Shown: positions 1 through 8,806, counted from the first letter of the stretch. The stretch is 9,005 nucleotides of DNA from Bacteroides sp. (GCA_021204375.1 JAJPZL010000166.1:1-9005); one strand, 5' to 3'. The notes: generated from the sequence alone by a model not told the origin. Made by a program: numbers and translations.

Positions 1-1
1 C

Positions 2-58
2 TATATATTACTGCTAATACTATGTCTGTTTATTACTCCTGACGGATTAAAGGCCCAA
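2..58 (+). other. Truncated signal peptide of the HTCS protein
   Basis: Read in the HTCS frame from base 2, the peptide is a run of Leu, Ile, Cys and Phe followed by a short polar stretch ending in LKAQ. This is the core and cleavage region of a Sec signal peptide. The positively charged N-terminal end and the start codon are missing because the window begins inside the gene. It places the propeller sensor in the periplasm, as expected for an HTCS. Confidence 0.8.
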
Positions 59-3000
59 CCCAACCTGATCGTGGAGCACTATACGGTGGAACAGGGACTT
101 TCCAATAATATTGTGAACTGTACCTTGAAGGGAAAGGACGGATTTATCTGGTTTGGTGCCTGGTATGGCTTGTGCAGTTTTGACGGAGCTAAATTTAAGA
201 CTTATAACAACCGGGAAGGTACTTATTCGGATCTACCGCCCCGGAAGATCCAGCGTATTGTAGAAGACAAGAACGGTGCGTTATGGATCAAGACCATTGA
301 GCATAAACTTTATATTTTTAATAAGAGTACCGAAAGCTTTTATGCCGTTTCTGATGATATGAAAGAGTATTCGGAGAATATTCAGATCATTAAGATCGAA
401 GGTACTTATGATGGCAAAGTTTTGTTGCTTACCCGGGATAAGAGTTTGTTACGCGCCTGTACTACAGAGAAAGGAGAGGTTGATATTAAATTACTTCACG
501 ATTCCCGCCCTCATATCAACATTCATGATTATAAATTGAAATATAATATTTTCAGTGAGTCGCAGGAGTTTATCAACTGGATCGGCATTGACTATAAGAT
601 CATCTCTTATCGCAAAGGTGAGGAACTTTTAGGACGTCCTGCTGATTTTATTACCGGTAAACTGGCTACCGATGAGATGGGCACTTATACCTGTGCGTAT
701 GGGGATGAAAAAATGCTTTGGCTGGGAGATAAGAACGGCAAGGTATACAGTGTGGATCCTCAGACGGGTGCGGTGAATCGCTATGATATTCCGGATATTT
801 CAGGTGCTATTGTAAACTTGCTAGTCTCGGATGCAGGACTTATTTATCTCTCTGTTGCCGGAAAAGGTGTTTATGAGTATAACCCGGCTTATGGGCAGGT
901 AAGCACGCTCTCTCTGCCTGTTTCTCCGGATCATATCTACCACTCTTTTACCGACCGGTATGAGAAAGTATGGTTCCAGGAGGGTGAAAAGGCTATTATC
1001 TATTACGATCCCCTGAACAGAAGCAGTAAACGGTTTGCTTTTCCTGACGGAGCTTCTATCGGGAATTTTGAAGTACAGGATGCCGGTGAGCAGGGACTTT
1101 TCTTTCTTACTCCGGCAGGAGAGATGTTGTGGTTTGACAGGGAGACGATTACGGTTACCCGGATGAACCAGCTGAAACCTTTTACGGATGAGAACAGGGA
1201 TGAACACTTTTTCCATCAGATATTGGATGAAGAGGGTATTCTGTGGTTATCCTCTACTTCCCTGGGAGTGTATAAAGTGAATTTTCCGAAGAAACAGTTC
1301 CGGCTCTTTGATCCTCACATCTATTCTACCAACCGGAGAAATGAATCTACACAAGGTATCCGGGCCCTGTATCAGACCAGGAACGGAGATATCTGGATAG
1401 GTGCCCGTTGGCAGGAGACCTATCGTTTAAACAGGAACGGAGAGTTGCGGCAGGTATTTTCAGCAGATAATTATCCGATAGGCAATGTATACCATATTAC
1501 GGAGGACTCCCGGGGAAATATCTGGTTCACTACTAAAAGGAATGGACTGGTAAAAGCAGAACCTGATATCAATTCACCCTTTCGTTTTAAATTTACCCGG
1601 TATGTAAATGATCCTGATATGCCTTCTACGATCAGTGGAAATGATATCTATTTTACTTTTGAAGATAGTAAGGGGCGTTTCTGGGCCGGCTCTTTTGGAG
1701 GAGGTTTGAATCTGATGAGTGTAGAGGATGAGCGAATCGTATTTAACCATAAACACAATACGTTCCGCAATTATCCTCCATACGGACTCTATATGGAGAT
1801 CCGTAATATAACAGAAGATGAAGAGGGACGGATCTGGGTAGGAACAACAGATGGGTTGATGTCTTTTGACGGCAATTTTGAATCTCCCGAAGAGATACGT
1901 TTTGAGACGTTCCGGCAGGAGAGTACTGTCCTGAGTATGGCAGATAATGACATCTATGTGCTTTATAAGGATGCCTCTTCCGATATATGGGTCAGTGTAT
2001 TCGGTGGCGGGCTTAATAAACTCCTGGGATATGATAAGAAGACCGGTAAACCCCTGTTTAAATTGTATGGATTACGTGAGGGGCTTAATAACGATGTAGT
2101 AATGTCTATTATAGAGGATCATGAAGGGAATCTTTGGTTTGCTACCGAAGGAGGTCTTTCCCGTTTGGACAGTAAAACAGAGCATTTCCGTAATTACGAT
2201 AAGTACGATGGTTTTTTCAATGTAGATATGGAAGAGAGTAGTAGTATGCGCACGGTAGACGGCAAAATGTGGCTGGGCACCAAACAGGGAGTCCTGATCT
2301 TTTCTCCTGAAAAACTAGAAACATCTACTTATAATTATCCTACCTATATTGTAGACTTTAAAATATCCAATCGGGATATTAATAGTTTGGAGGGAGACCC
2401 CATACTAGATACCTCTATTAAATATACAGACCATATCACCTTAAATCACAGGCAGTCGATGTTTACTATTGAATTTGCTGCACTGAACTTCCTGAACCAG
2501 AACCGGGTTTCTTACCGGTATATTCTGGACGGATACGAAAAAGAGTGGCACTATAACGAAAAAAACCGGATCGCCTCTTATACCAATGTTCCTCCGGGCT
2601 CTTATCTCTTTTATGTGCAGGCTATGGATGAAGCCAATCCTGACTGGAGCTCGGAACAGACGTTCCGGATAACCATACTTCTCCCCTGGTGGCTTACCTG
2701 GTGGGCCTATATGATCTACGGTATTCTGGCTCTTATTTTAATGTTCATTGCACTCAGGCTGGCTTTTTTTATGATCAAGATGAAGAACGACGTTTATATT
2801 GAGCAGAAACTGTCTGAACTTAAGATCCGGTTCTTTACCAATATCTCTCACGAACTGCGTACGCCCCTGACCCTTATTAAAGGGCCGTTACAGGAGATAA
2901 AAGAGAAAGAGACCCTCTCACCCAAAAGCCGCCAGTATGTGGAACTGATAGAAAAGAATACCAACCAGATGTTGCAACTAGTCAATCAGATCCTGGATTT

Positions 3001-4414
3001 CCGTAAAATACAGAACGGTAAGATGCGTCTGCATGTGGCCCGGCTGAACCTCAATGATGTGGTAGAATCTTTCTATAAAGAGTTCCGTGTACTTTCCGAA
3101 GAGAAAAAGATAACCTACTCTTTCAGTCTGGCTGATGAAAATATCAAGGTGTGGGCGGATAAAGATAAACTGGGTATTATGATCCGGGATATTATCTCGA
3201 ATGCTTTTAAATTTACTCCCGAAGGAGGAGGACTCTTTGTCTCTACCGGTATCTCTGAAGATGGTAAAACCTGTTTTATCCGGGTGGAAGATACAGGGAT
3301 CGGTATTGCCCAGAATAAATTATCTGAGATCTTTGAACGTTTTTCGCAGGCTGATAATGTGCGTGATATGGGGTATCAGGAAACCGGGATCGGACTGGCA
3401 CTCTCCAAAGAGATCATTAACCTGCATCATGGAACTATTGAAGCTGAAAGCCAGCAGGGAAAAGGGACTGTTTTTACCGTAGAACTTCAACTGGGCAAGG
3501 AGCATTTCAATCCTTCGGAGGTTGATTTCTATTTGGGTGATAGCGATGGTGTTCCTGAATCCCTCACGGAGAGCGAAATGCTTTTGGATACCGGCCTGGA
3601 TGACGATGCAGACAGATTGGATACCTCTTTGCCCAGCCTGTTGATCGTCGAAGATAATGTAGGCTTGTGTAACCTGATCAAGATGCAGCTGGAGGATAAA
3701 TTTAATATAATGATCGCCTCTAACGGAGCGGAAGGATTGAAAAAGATACAGTTGTATCATCCGGATATCGTGATCATGGATCAGATGATGCCGGAGATGG
3801 ATGAGCTGGAGATGTTTCGACAGATCCGGCAGGATTTCCAGATCAGCTATATCCCGGTCATTGTACTGACTGCCAAAACAGACGAGGATGCCAGGACAAC
3901 TGCCATCAGTATGGGGACCAATGCCTATATAACCAAACTTTTCAGCAAGAAGTATCTGCTGGCTCGTCTGGAACAGTTGCTCAATGAACGGAAGCTATTC
4001 CGGGAAAAGGTGTGGCAGCAGCCTGAGAATGAAGTGGTGGCTACCGAACAACCCGATCATTATGAACAATTCCTGGTCAAGAAGGATGTGCAGCTGCTGG
4101 AGAAGATCCATCAGGTAATTGAGGAGAATATGGATAACAGCGATTTTAATATTGATACGATGGCGGCCAATCTGGGATTAAGTCGTTCTACCCTCTTTAA
4201 AAAGCTGAAGAGCCTGACGGGACTGGCTCCGGTAGATCTGGTGAAGAAGATCCGTCTGAATAAATCTGTAGAACTGATCAAAGGCACTGATATGAGTGTC
4301 TCTGAGATCGCTTTTGCCGTAGGATTTAAGGATTCCGGATATTACAGTAAATGCTTCAGGAAGAAATATAATCAGTCTCCCAGTGAATTTATGAATGAAT
4401 GGAGGAAACCCTGA
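2..4414 (+). CDS. Hybrid two-component system sensor/regulator (HTCS), 5'-partial
   Basis: One-protein sensor and transcription regulator of the PUL type, anchored in the inner membrane. The frame is open to the left edge. The visible peptide starts in a hydrophobic signal-peptide core (bases 2-40), with a likely cleavage after the Ala of LKAQ near base 55. The GTG at 71 is therefore internal and the real start lies just outside the window. Bases ~80-2330 hold about a dozen Reg_prop propeller repeats (for example GFIWFGAWYGL, GRIWVGTTDGL, GNLWFATEGGL). A Y_Y_Y domain follows (~2338-2674), then one membrane helix (~2685-2775). The kinase H-box has its His at 2849-2851; the N-box Asn is at 3200-3202, DTGIGI starts at 3290, and GIGLAL starts at 3386. 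The receiver (~3640-3990) has its acceptor Asp at 3779-3781 and Lys at 3935-3937. A C-terminal AraC-type helix-turn-helix spans ~4096-4411. Length is normal for the family. The receiver departs from consensus at several positions (see findings). It probably controls the lyase genes that follow. Family assignment is very secure; the ligand is inferred. Confidence 0.96.
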   Translation, partial: YILLLILCLFITPDGLKAQPNLIVEHYTVEQGLSNNIVNCTLKGKDGFIWFGAWYGLCSFDGAKFKTYNNREGTYSDLPPRKIQRIVEDKNGALWIKTIEHKLYIFNKSTESFYAVSDDMKEYSENIQIIKIEGTYDGKVLLLTRDKSLLRACTTEKGEVDIKLLHDSRPHINIHDYKLKYNIFSESQEFINWIGIDYKIISYRKGEELLGRPADFITGKLATDEMGTYTCAYGDEKMLWLGDKNGKVYSVDPQTGAVNRYDIPDISGAIVNLLVSDAGLIYLSVAGKGVYEYNPAYGQVSTLSLPVSPDHIYHSFTDRYEKVWFQEGEKAIIYYDPLNRSSKRFAFPDGASIGNFEVQDAGEQGLFFLTPAGEMLWFDRETITVTRMNQLKPFTDENRDEHFFHQILDEEGILWLSSTSLGVYKVNFPKKQFRLFDPHIYSTNRRNESTQGIRALYQTRNGDIWIGARWQETYRLNRNGELRQVFSADNYPIGNVYHITEDSRGNIWFTTKRNGLVKAEPDINSPFRFKFTRYVNDPDMPSTISGNDIYFTFEDSKGRFWAGSFGGGLNLMSVEDERIVFNHKHNTFRNYPPYGLYMEIRNITEDEEGRIWVGTTDGLMSFDGNFESPEEIRFETFRQESTVLSMADNDIYVLYKDASSDIWVSVFGGGLNKLLGYDKKTGKPLFKLYGLREGLNNDVVMSIIEDHEGNLWFATEGGLSRLDSKTEHFRNYDKYDGFFNVDMEESSSMRTVDGKMWLGTKQGVLIFSPEKLETSTYNYPTYIVDFKISNRDINSLEGDPILDTSIKYTDHITLNHRQSMFTIEFAALNFLNQNRVSYRYILDGYEKEWHYNEKNRIASYTNVPPGSYLFYVQAMDEANPDWSSEQTFRITILLPWWLTWWAYMIYGILALILMFIALRLAFFMIKMKNDVYIEQKLSELKIRFFTNISHELRTPLTLIKGPLQEIKEKETLSPKSRQYVELIEKNTNQMLQLVNQILDFRKIQNGKMRLHVARLNLNDVVESFYKEFRVLSEEKKITYSFSLADENIKVWADKDKLGIMIRDIISNAFKFTPEGGGLFVSTGISEDGKTCFIRVEDTGIGIAQNKLSEIFERFSQADNVRDMGYQETGIGLALSKEIINLHHGTIEAESQQGKGTVFTVELQLGKEHFNPSEVDFYLGDSDGVPESLTESEMLLDTGLDDDADRLDTSLPSLLIVEDNVGLCNLIKMQLEDKFNIMIASNGAEGLKKIQLYHPDIVIMDQMMPEMDELEMFRQIRQDFQISYIPVIVLTAKTDEDARTTAISMGTNAYITKLFSKKYLLARLEQLLNERKLFREKVWQQPENEVVATEQPDHYEQFLVKKDVQLLEKIHQVIEENMDNSDFNIDTMAANLGLSRSTLFKKLKSLTGLAPVDLVKKIRLNKSVELIKGTDMSVSEIAFAVGFKDSGYYSKCFRKKYNQSPSEFMNEWRKP
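3640..3990 (+). other. Receiver (REC) domain of the HTCS with atypical conserved positions
   Basis: This phosphoacceptor domain lies between the kinase and the AraC output. It keeps the acidic pair (ED in LLIVEDN, near 3650), the acceptor Asp (3779-3781, MDQMMP), the Thr of VLTAK and the conserved Lys (3935-3937), so phosphotransfer chemistry could be intact. Four nearby positions differ from the consensus I remember for this family. The Gly of MMPxMDG is Glu (GAG, 3803-3805). The GAD of GADAY is read as G-T-N (3914-3922). The Pro after the conserved Lys is Leu (CTT, 3938-3940), where the cis Lys-Pro bond is normally strongly conserved. Activity may be altered. The consensus comparison is from memory, not from an alignment. 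Confidence 0.7.
4096..4411 (+). other. AraC-type DNA-binding domain of the HTCS
   Basis: The C-terminal ~105 residues form two helix-turn-helix motifs typical of the AraC/XylS family. The first recognition region reads MAANLGLSRSTLFKKLKSL. The second contains VSEIAFAVGFKDSGYYSKCF, followed by the family's closing NQSPSEF. The domain is complete and ends just before the TGA stop. It presumably binds a direct-repeat operator upstream of the regulated PUL genes. No convincing operator repeat is visible in the 64-base gap that follows, so the main target may lie outside the window. Confidence 0.9.
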
Positions 4415-4478
4415 AATTTTTGAGGTTACAAAATTCCTGTTCGCTCGTCTTATAATAAACTCAATAGGACAAGGTAAA
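4415..4478 (+). promoter_or_regulatory. Intergenic gap with weak promoter-like element before the pectate lyase
   Basis: This is the only intergenic DNA in the window. A TATAAT box lies at 4451-4456, 22 bases before the ATG, with a poor upstream partner TTACAA (4426-4431) at a 19-base spacing. No clear Bacteroidota-type promoter (TTTG near -33 with TAnnTTTG near -7) is present. The A/T-only inverted pair AATTTT/AAAATT near 4417-4434 is too weak to call a terminator. No strong Shine-Dalgarno sequence precedes the ATG, only AAGG around 4471, which is normal for this phylum. The lyase could have its own weak promoter or be co-transcribed with the HTCS. Confidence 0.25.
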
Positions 4479-6167
4479 ATGAATTGGAAGAAAAAAAGTT
4501 CAATTATACTTTTAGCAGGTACTTTTGCATGGCCAATGTTGGCACAGTATCCGGTTATTCTGGATTCAGTTAAGGAACGGGGCGCACGTATGGAGACGGA
4601 GTGGGAGAGAAAATCGGATCTTGCCTGGGAAAAGGCGCTTCCGGTTGTACTTGAAGAGGCGGAAAGAGGCCGGCCTTATATCCCCTGGGCTTCCAAACCT
4701 GAGCATCTGCCGCAAAGTAATATTCCGGCTTTTCCCGGTGCCGAGGGTGCGGGTGCATTTACTCCCGGCGGGCGCGGTGGCAAAGTCATTGTGGTCACTT
4801 CACTGGAAGATGAAGGGCCCGGTACTTTACGGGAAGCCTGTGAGACCGGAGGTGCCCGTATCATTGTGTTCAATGTTTCGGGTATTATTCACCTGAAATC
4901 TCCCATTAATCTAAGAGCTCCTTATATTACTATTGCCGGGCAAACCGCTCCGGGTGATGGGATCTGCGTAACAGGTCAGACATTTGAAATCGATACCCAT
5001 GATGTAATTATCCGCCACATGCGTTTCCGCAGGGGAGCACAGGATGTGGCTTTCAGGGATGATGCAGTAGGGGGAAATGCAGTCGGTAATATTATTGTAG
5101 ACCACTGTTCTGCCAGCTGGGGACTGGATGAAAATATGTCTATCTACCGTCATGTATACAACCGGGGTGAAGATGGATACGGACAAAAACTTCCCACTGT
5201 AAATATTACTATCCAGAACTCTATTTTCTCCGAAGCACTGGATACCTATAACCATGCTTTCGGGGCTACGATCGGTGGACATAACAGTATGTTCTGTCGT
5301 AATCTTTTTGCTTCCAACATCAGTCGTAATCCTTCTATAGGTATGGATGGCGATTTTAATTTTGTAAACAACGTAACTTTTAACTGGTGGAACCGCTCCA
5401 TTGACGGAGGCGATGAATATAGTTACTATAATATTATCAATAACTACTTCAAACCCGGGCCGATCACTCCGCTGGATAAACCGATTGCGCACCGTATCCT
5501 CAAACCGGAATCAAGCCGTGATAAGAATAAACCGGATACATTCGGAAAGGCGTATGTGTATGGGAATGTGGTAGAAGGTTTTCCGGAAGTGACGAAAGAT
5601 AACTGGAACGGTGGAGTACAGGTGTATGACCAGCCCAATGCCGGAAAGTTTGAAAAGGCTATCCGTGTGAACGAGCCTATGCCGATGACACACGTTACTA
5701 TAATGAGTGCCGAGGAGGCCTATAAATTTGTTCTGGATAATGTCGGAGCTACTTTCCCGAAGCGGGATGCGGTGGACGAACGCGTGATTAAAACTGTTAT
5801 CACAGGCCAGGCGATCTATGCGGAAAATGCTGCCGAGTTCGAGTTCAATTCTCCGTATGTAAAGAGAAGACTGCATCCGGACTCTTACAAACAGGGTATT
5901 ATTACAGATATCCGCCAGGTTGGTGGTCTGCCGGAATATAAAGGAGAACCTTACATAGATTCAGACGGTGATGGTATCCCGGATGCCTGGGAACTCAAAT
6001 ACGGGCTTAACCCCAATGATCCGTCAGATGCCGTGCTGGATTGTAACGGTGACGGATATACCAATATTGAAAAGTATATCAACGGTATCGATTCTACTAA
6101 GAAAGTTGATTGGACCGATCTGAAGAACAATCACGATACGTTGGCTAAACTTAAGACTTTATGGTAA
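4479..6167 (+). CDS. Secreted pectate lyase, polysaccharide lyase family 1 type
   Basis: Predicted to cut alpha-1,4-linked galacturonan (pectate) by beta-elimination with Ca2+, in the periplasm or at the cell surface; 562 residues. I chose the ATG at 4479 because it starts a good Sec signal peptide (MNWKKKSSIILLAGTFAW, then PMLAQ). The in-frame ATG at 4395 lies inside the HTCS and would put 28 polar residues in front. The catalytic right-handed beta-helix begins near residue 82 with FPGAEGAGAFTPGGRGGKV, a hallmark of the Bacteroidota lyases of this type. Further motifs are ITIAGQTAPGDGI, IIRHMRFRRG, VDHCSASWG (Asp208, probable Ca2+ ligand), SRNPSIGMDGDFNFVNN (Arg283, candidate catalytic base by analogy with PL1 RxP) and NNYFKPGP. 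The C-terminus (~residues 494-537) has DSDGDGIPD and DCNGDGYTN calcium-binding-type repeats. No lipobox is seen. The stop overlaps the next gene by 7 bases, suggesting translational coupling. Family is secure; exact substrate is inferred. Confidence 0.93.
   Translation: MNWKKKSSIILLAGTFAWPMLAQYPVILDSVKERGARMETEWERKSDLAWEKALPVVLEEAERGRPYIPWASKPEHLPQSNIPAFPGAEGAGAFTPGGRGGKVIVVTSLEDEGPGTLREACETGGARIIVFNVSGIIHLKSPINLRAPYITIAGQTAPGDGICVTGQTFEIDTHDVIIRHMRFRRGAQDVAFRDDAVGGNAVGNIIVDHCSASWGLDENMSIYRHVYNRGEDGYGQKLPTVNITIQNSIFSEALDTYNHAFGATIGGHNSMFCRNLFASNISRNPSIGMDGDFNFVNNVTFNWWNRSIDGGDEYSYYNIINNYFKPGPITPLDKPIAHRILKPESSRDKNKPDTFGKAYVYGNVVEGFPEVTKDNWNGGVQVYDQPNAGKFEKAIRVNEPMPMTHVTIMSAEEAYKFVLDNVGATFPKRDAVDERVIKTVITGQAIYAENAAEFEFNSPYVKRRLHPDSYKQGIITDIRQVGGLPEYKGEPYIDSDGDGIPDAWELKYGLNPNDPSDAVLDCNGDGYTNIEKYINGIDSTKKVDWTDLKNNHDTLAKLKTLW
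5958..6090 (+). other. Calcium-binding repeat module at the lyase C-terminus
   Basis: Two Asp/Gly-rich segments, DSDGDGIPDAWELKYGLNP and DCNGDGYTNIEKYING, resemble dockerin or thrombospondin type-3-like Ca2+ loops. The first is followed by the WELKYGLNPNDP linker often found at the end of secreted Bacteroidota enzymes. The module probably stabilises the secreted enzyme. Nothing here suggests a cohesin partner, so a cellulosome-like role is not supported. No type IX secretion sorting domain follows; the protein ends about 25 residues later. Confidence 0.75.
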
Positions 6168-6730
6168 TTTATAAACAATTGATAAATACCATTTTTCTTT
6201 GCTTTCTTTGTGTAGTAGGGTTTGTACAGGTTCATGCACAAACCTTTGCTTTGAATGTAGAGCAGGGAAAAATAGTATACAATACCGACTCACAGGGAAA
6301 TCGTGTAATCGATTTCTCGTATGCCGGATATGACCGGTCGGAACAACCTATACCGGATCTTAAGAATGTGGTATTTGTTTCCCGGACGGAAGGAGATAAC
6401 ACTGAGCGTATTCAGCAAGCGATCGATTATGTCTCTGAACTTTCTATAGATAAATCGGAATACCGGGGAGCGGTTCTGCTGGATAAAGGAACTTTTATCC
6501 TGGAAAAGCCTCTCTATATCCGTGCCTCCGGAGTAGTACTTCGCGGAGCAGATAAAGAAGAGACCATTCTTTTTAAAAAAGGTGTTCACAGGGGAGCGAT
6601 TGTCTATGTAGATGGCGGGAATGATCTTCAGACTAAAGGAGACACTCTTTTTGTCGGTGACTATGTTCCGGTAGGAAGTTTATCCTTACCGGTTGCGCAT
6701 AACAACCGTTTATCGGTAGGAGATCGGGTA

Positions 6731-6733
6731 TAG
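6731..6733 (+). other. In-frame TAG (first lesion) in the beta-helix/DUF6298-like gene
   Basis: The frame reads GDRV, then TAG, then VVRPSVNRWI, with coding-like sequence continuing directly in the same frame on both sides. The product truncated here would be 190 residues: a signal peptide plus the start of a beta-helix, not a plausible free-standing enzyme. The original codon is not certain. TGG, CAG, TTG, AAG, GAG or TAT/TAC could each give TAG by one change. No TAG-adjacent stem-loop suggesting programmed read-through was recognised. Confidence 0.85.
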
Positions 6734-6811
6734 GTCGTACGCCCTTCCGTCAATAGATGGATCCAGAAGATCGGTTGCTCTGTTTTTGGCGGGGGTATCG
6801 GGGCGCTTGGC

Positions 6812-6814
6812 TAG
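6812..6814 (+). other. In-frame TAG (second lesion), at a probable Trp codon
   Basis: The frame reads FGGGIGALG, then TAG, then KPGDVDIVWDRTV. In homologues as I remember them this position is Trp (LGWKPGD), so a single TGG-to-TAG change explains the stop. It lies 81 bases after the first TAG, and the frame between them is open. The GTG at 6827 just downstream is an internal Val codon within a beta-helix strand, with no ribosome binding site, so it is not a credible new start. Confidence 0.82.
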
Positions 6815-8801
6815 AAACCGGGAGATGTGGATATAGTCTGGGATCGTACAGTGACGGAGGTTGCTGCCGGGGAAATTATCCTGGATGCACCCATTACTAC
6901 AGCCCTGGATCCTGCTTACGGGAGCGGGTATATAGTCTCTTATGATTGGTCGGGGAGAATTTCCCGTTCAGGGGTAGAGCATCTGACCCTTATCTCTGAT
7001 TATAATAAGAGTAATCCGAAGGATGAAGACCATGCCTGGAATGGCATTTATATCGATAATGCGGAAAATTGCTGGGTAAGGCAGGTTAACTTCTATAACC
7101 TGGCGGGTAGTGCGGTTATTCTACAGCCCGGCGTATCAAAAGTAACCGTGCAGGATTGTATGGCCCGGAATTCGGTCTCCGAACATGCAGGCTGGCGCAG
7201 ACGGGTGTTCCATACTATGGGACAACTTACCCTTTTTGAACGCTGTTTCTCAGAATATGGAATGCACGATTTCTCTGCCGGTTATTGTGCAGCAGGGCCG
7301 AATGCCTTTGTACAGTGTGAATCCAAAGAATCATTAGGCTTTAGCGGATCGGTGGATATCTGGTCGCCTGGATTGCTGTTTGATATTGTGAATATAGATG
7401 ACCACGACCTGATTTTTAAAAACCTGGGGCAGGATAAGAACGGGACGGGATGGAATACGGGTAACAGTATGTTCTGGCAATGTACAGCTGCTGAGATCCA
7501 TTGCTATTCACCCGCTGGCGATGCCATAAACCGTGCCTATGGTTGCTGGGCTCAGTTCTCGGGTGACGGGGAGTGGGCGCACTCCAATAACCATGTAACT
7601 CCGCGTAGCCTGTTCTATGCCCAGCTACAGGAACGTTTAGGCGAAGAGATACAGGAGAGAGCCGGGATCCTGGAAATAAATACCCATGCTACCACCAGTC
7701 CTTCGGTAGAAGAAGCACTGGAACAGGCAAAAGCTGTCTTTATTCCCCGGGTTACTTTGCCCCAGTGGATCATGCAGCAACCTTACACTGCTTTTGTATC
7801 TTCGCAGGGATTGAAGAGTATGGATCAGATCCAAGGAAAACCGCAACCGGTAACTACACCTTCCCGCTTGTACTCCCTGGAGAACGGAGTATGGCAGGCC
7901 GATGGTAAATTAATTGCCGGCCGCTCTTTACAGGTACGCTGGTGGAGCGGGAAGGTACGCAAAACCAATCTGGGATCCTCTGCTCCACATGTTACCCGTT
8001 TTGTTCCGGGAAGAGAGGGATACGGTCTGACCGATCGTATGGACGAAGTTGTTGAAATGCTGGCCGATGAGGGAGTTGCGGTAGTAGATCACAATTATGG
8101 ATTATGGTATGACCAGCGCAGGAACGACCACGAACGGATCAGTCGTCGTGACGCAGATGTATGGGCCCCTTTCTATGAGCAGCCTTTTACCCGTAGCGGT
8201 GAGGGAAAAGCCTGGGACGGACTGAGCCGGTATGACCTGACTAAACCTAATCTCTGGTACTGGTTGCGGTTGCAGGAATATACCCGGAAAGCAGCTACCC
8301 GGGGTATGGTGCTGCTACACCAGAACTATTTCCAACATAATATATTAGAAGCAGGCGCACACTGGGTAGACTCTCCCTGGCGGGATGTGAACAATATAAA
8401 CGGTACCGGTTTTCCGGAGCCGGTTCCCTTTGCGGGGGATAAGCGTATCTTTCTTGCCGATATGTTTTATGATATAGACCATCCGGTGTGTCGTGAATTG
8501 CACCGGGGGTATATCCGCCAATGCCTGGAAGCCTTTGCTGATCATCCTAATGTAGTACAGATGATCAGTGAAGAGTATACAGGTCCTCTCCACTTTATAG
8601 AGTTCTGGCTGGATGTCATTGCTGAGTGGAAACAGGAGACCGGTAAACCGGCAGTCGTGGCACTTAGTACCACCAAAGATGTACTGGATGCTATCCTGAG
8701 CGACCCGGCTCGTTCGAAGGTGGTGGATATGATCGATATTAAGTACTGGCATTACAGAAACGATGGAAATATCTATGCACCCGAAGGAGGACAAAGCATG
8801 G

Positions 8802-8806
8802 CCCCC
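8802..8806 (+). other. Probable -1 frameshift in a C homopolymer
   Basis: Upstream the frame reads IYAPEGGQSMAP and then runs into VSLPVK and TGA at 8825-8827. If the five-C run had six, the reading would continue MAPRQFARKMKIGNVTFEEVYR and stay open to base 9005. The restored sequence has the character expected for this protein and ends with AVTYFSQKHSDLGWAVLMAG near the edge. Single-base loss in a homopolymer is common both as a slippage mutation and as a sequencing error. Confidence 0.82.

Noticed and set aside
71..73. GTG at 71 as the start of the HTCS.
   Set aside because: The same frame is open to base 2 and encodes a signal-peptide core; starting at 71 would remove the export signal of a periplasmic sensor.
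3320..3760. Minus-strand open frame of 146 codons opposite the kinase and receiver.
   Set aside because: It is antisense to strongly conserved domains, has no recognisable motif, and its openness follows from the codon pattern of the true gene.
4415..4440. Possible terminator hairpin after the HTCS stop (AATTTT/AAAATT).
   Set aside because: The stem is six A/T pairs with a ~9-base loop and no following T run, too weak to support.
4395..4478. An upstream in-frame ATG at 4395 that would lengthen the lyase by 28 residues.
   Set aside because: It lies inside the HTCS coding end, gives a polar N-terminus and would bury the clear signal peptide that begins at 4479.
4911..5492. Minus-strand open frame of 193 codons opposite the pectate lyase.
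   Set aside because: It lies entirely antisense to the conserved beta-helix, with no recognisable domain or initiation signal.
8785..8800. GGAGG followed by ATG at 8798, resembling a ribosome binding site and start.
   Set aside because: It falls within the coding sequence for PEGGQSM of the DUF6298-like protein, and strong Shine-Dalgarno sites are not characteristic of this phylum.
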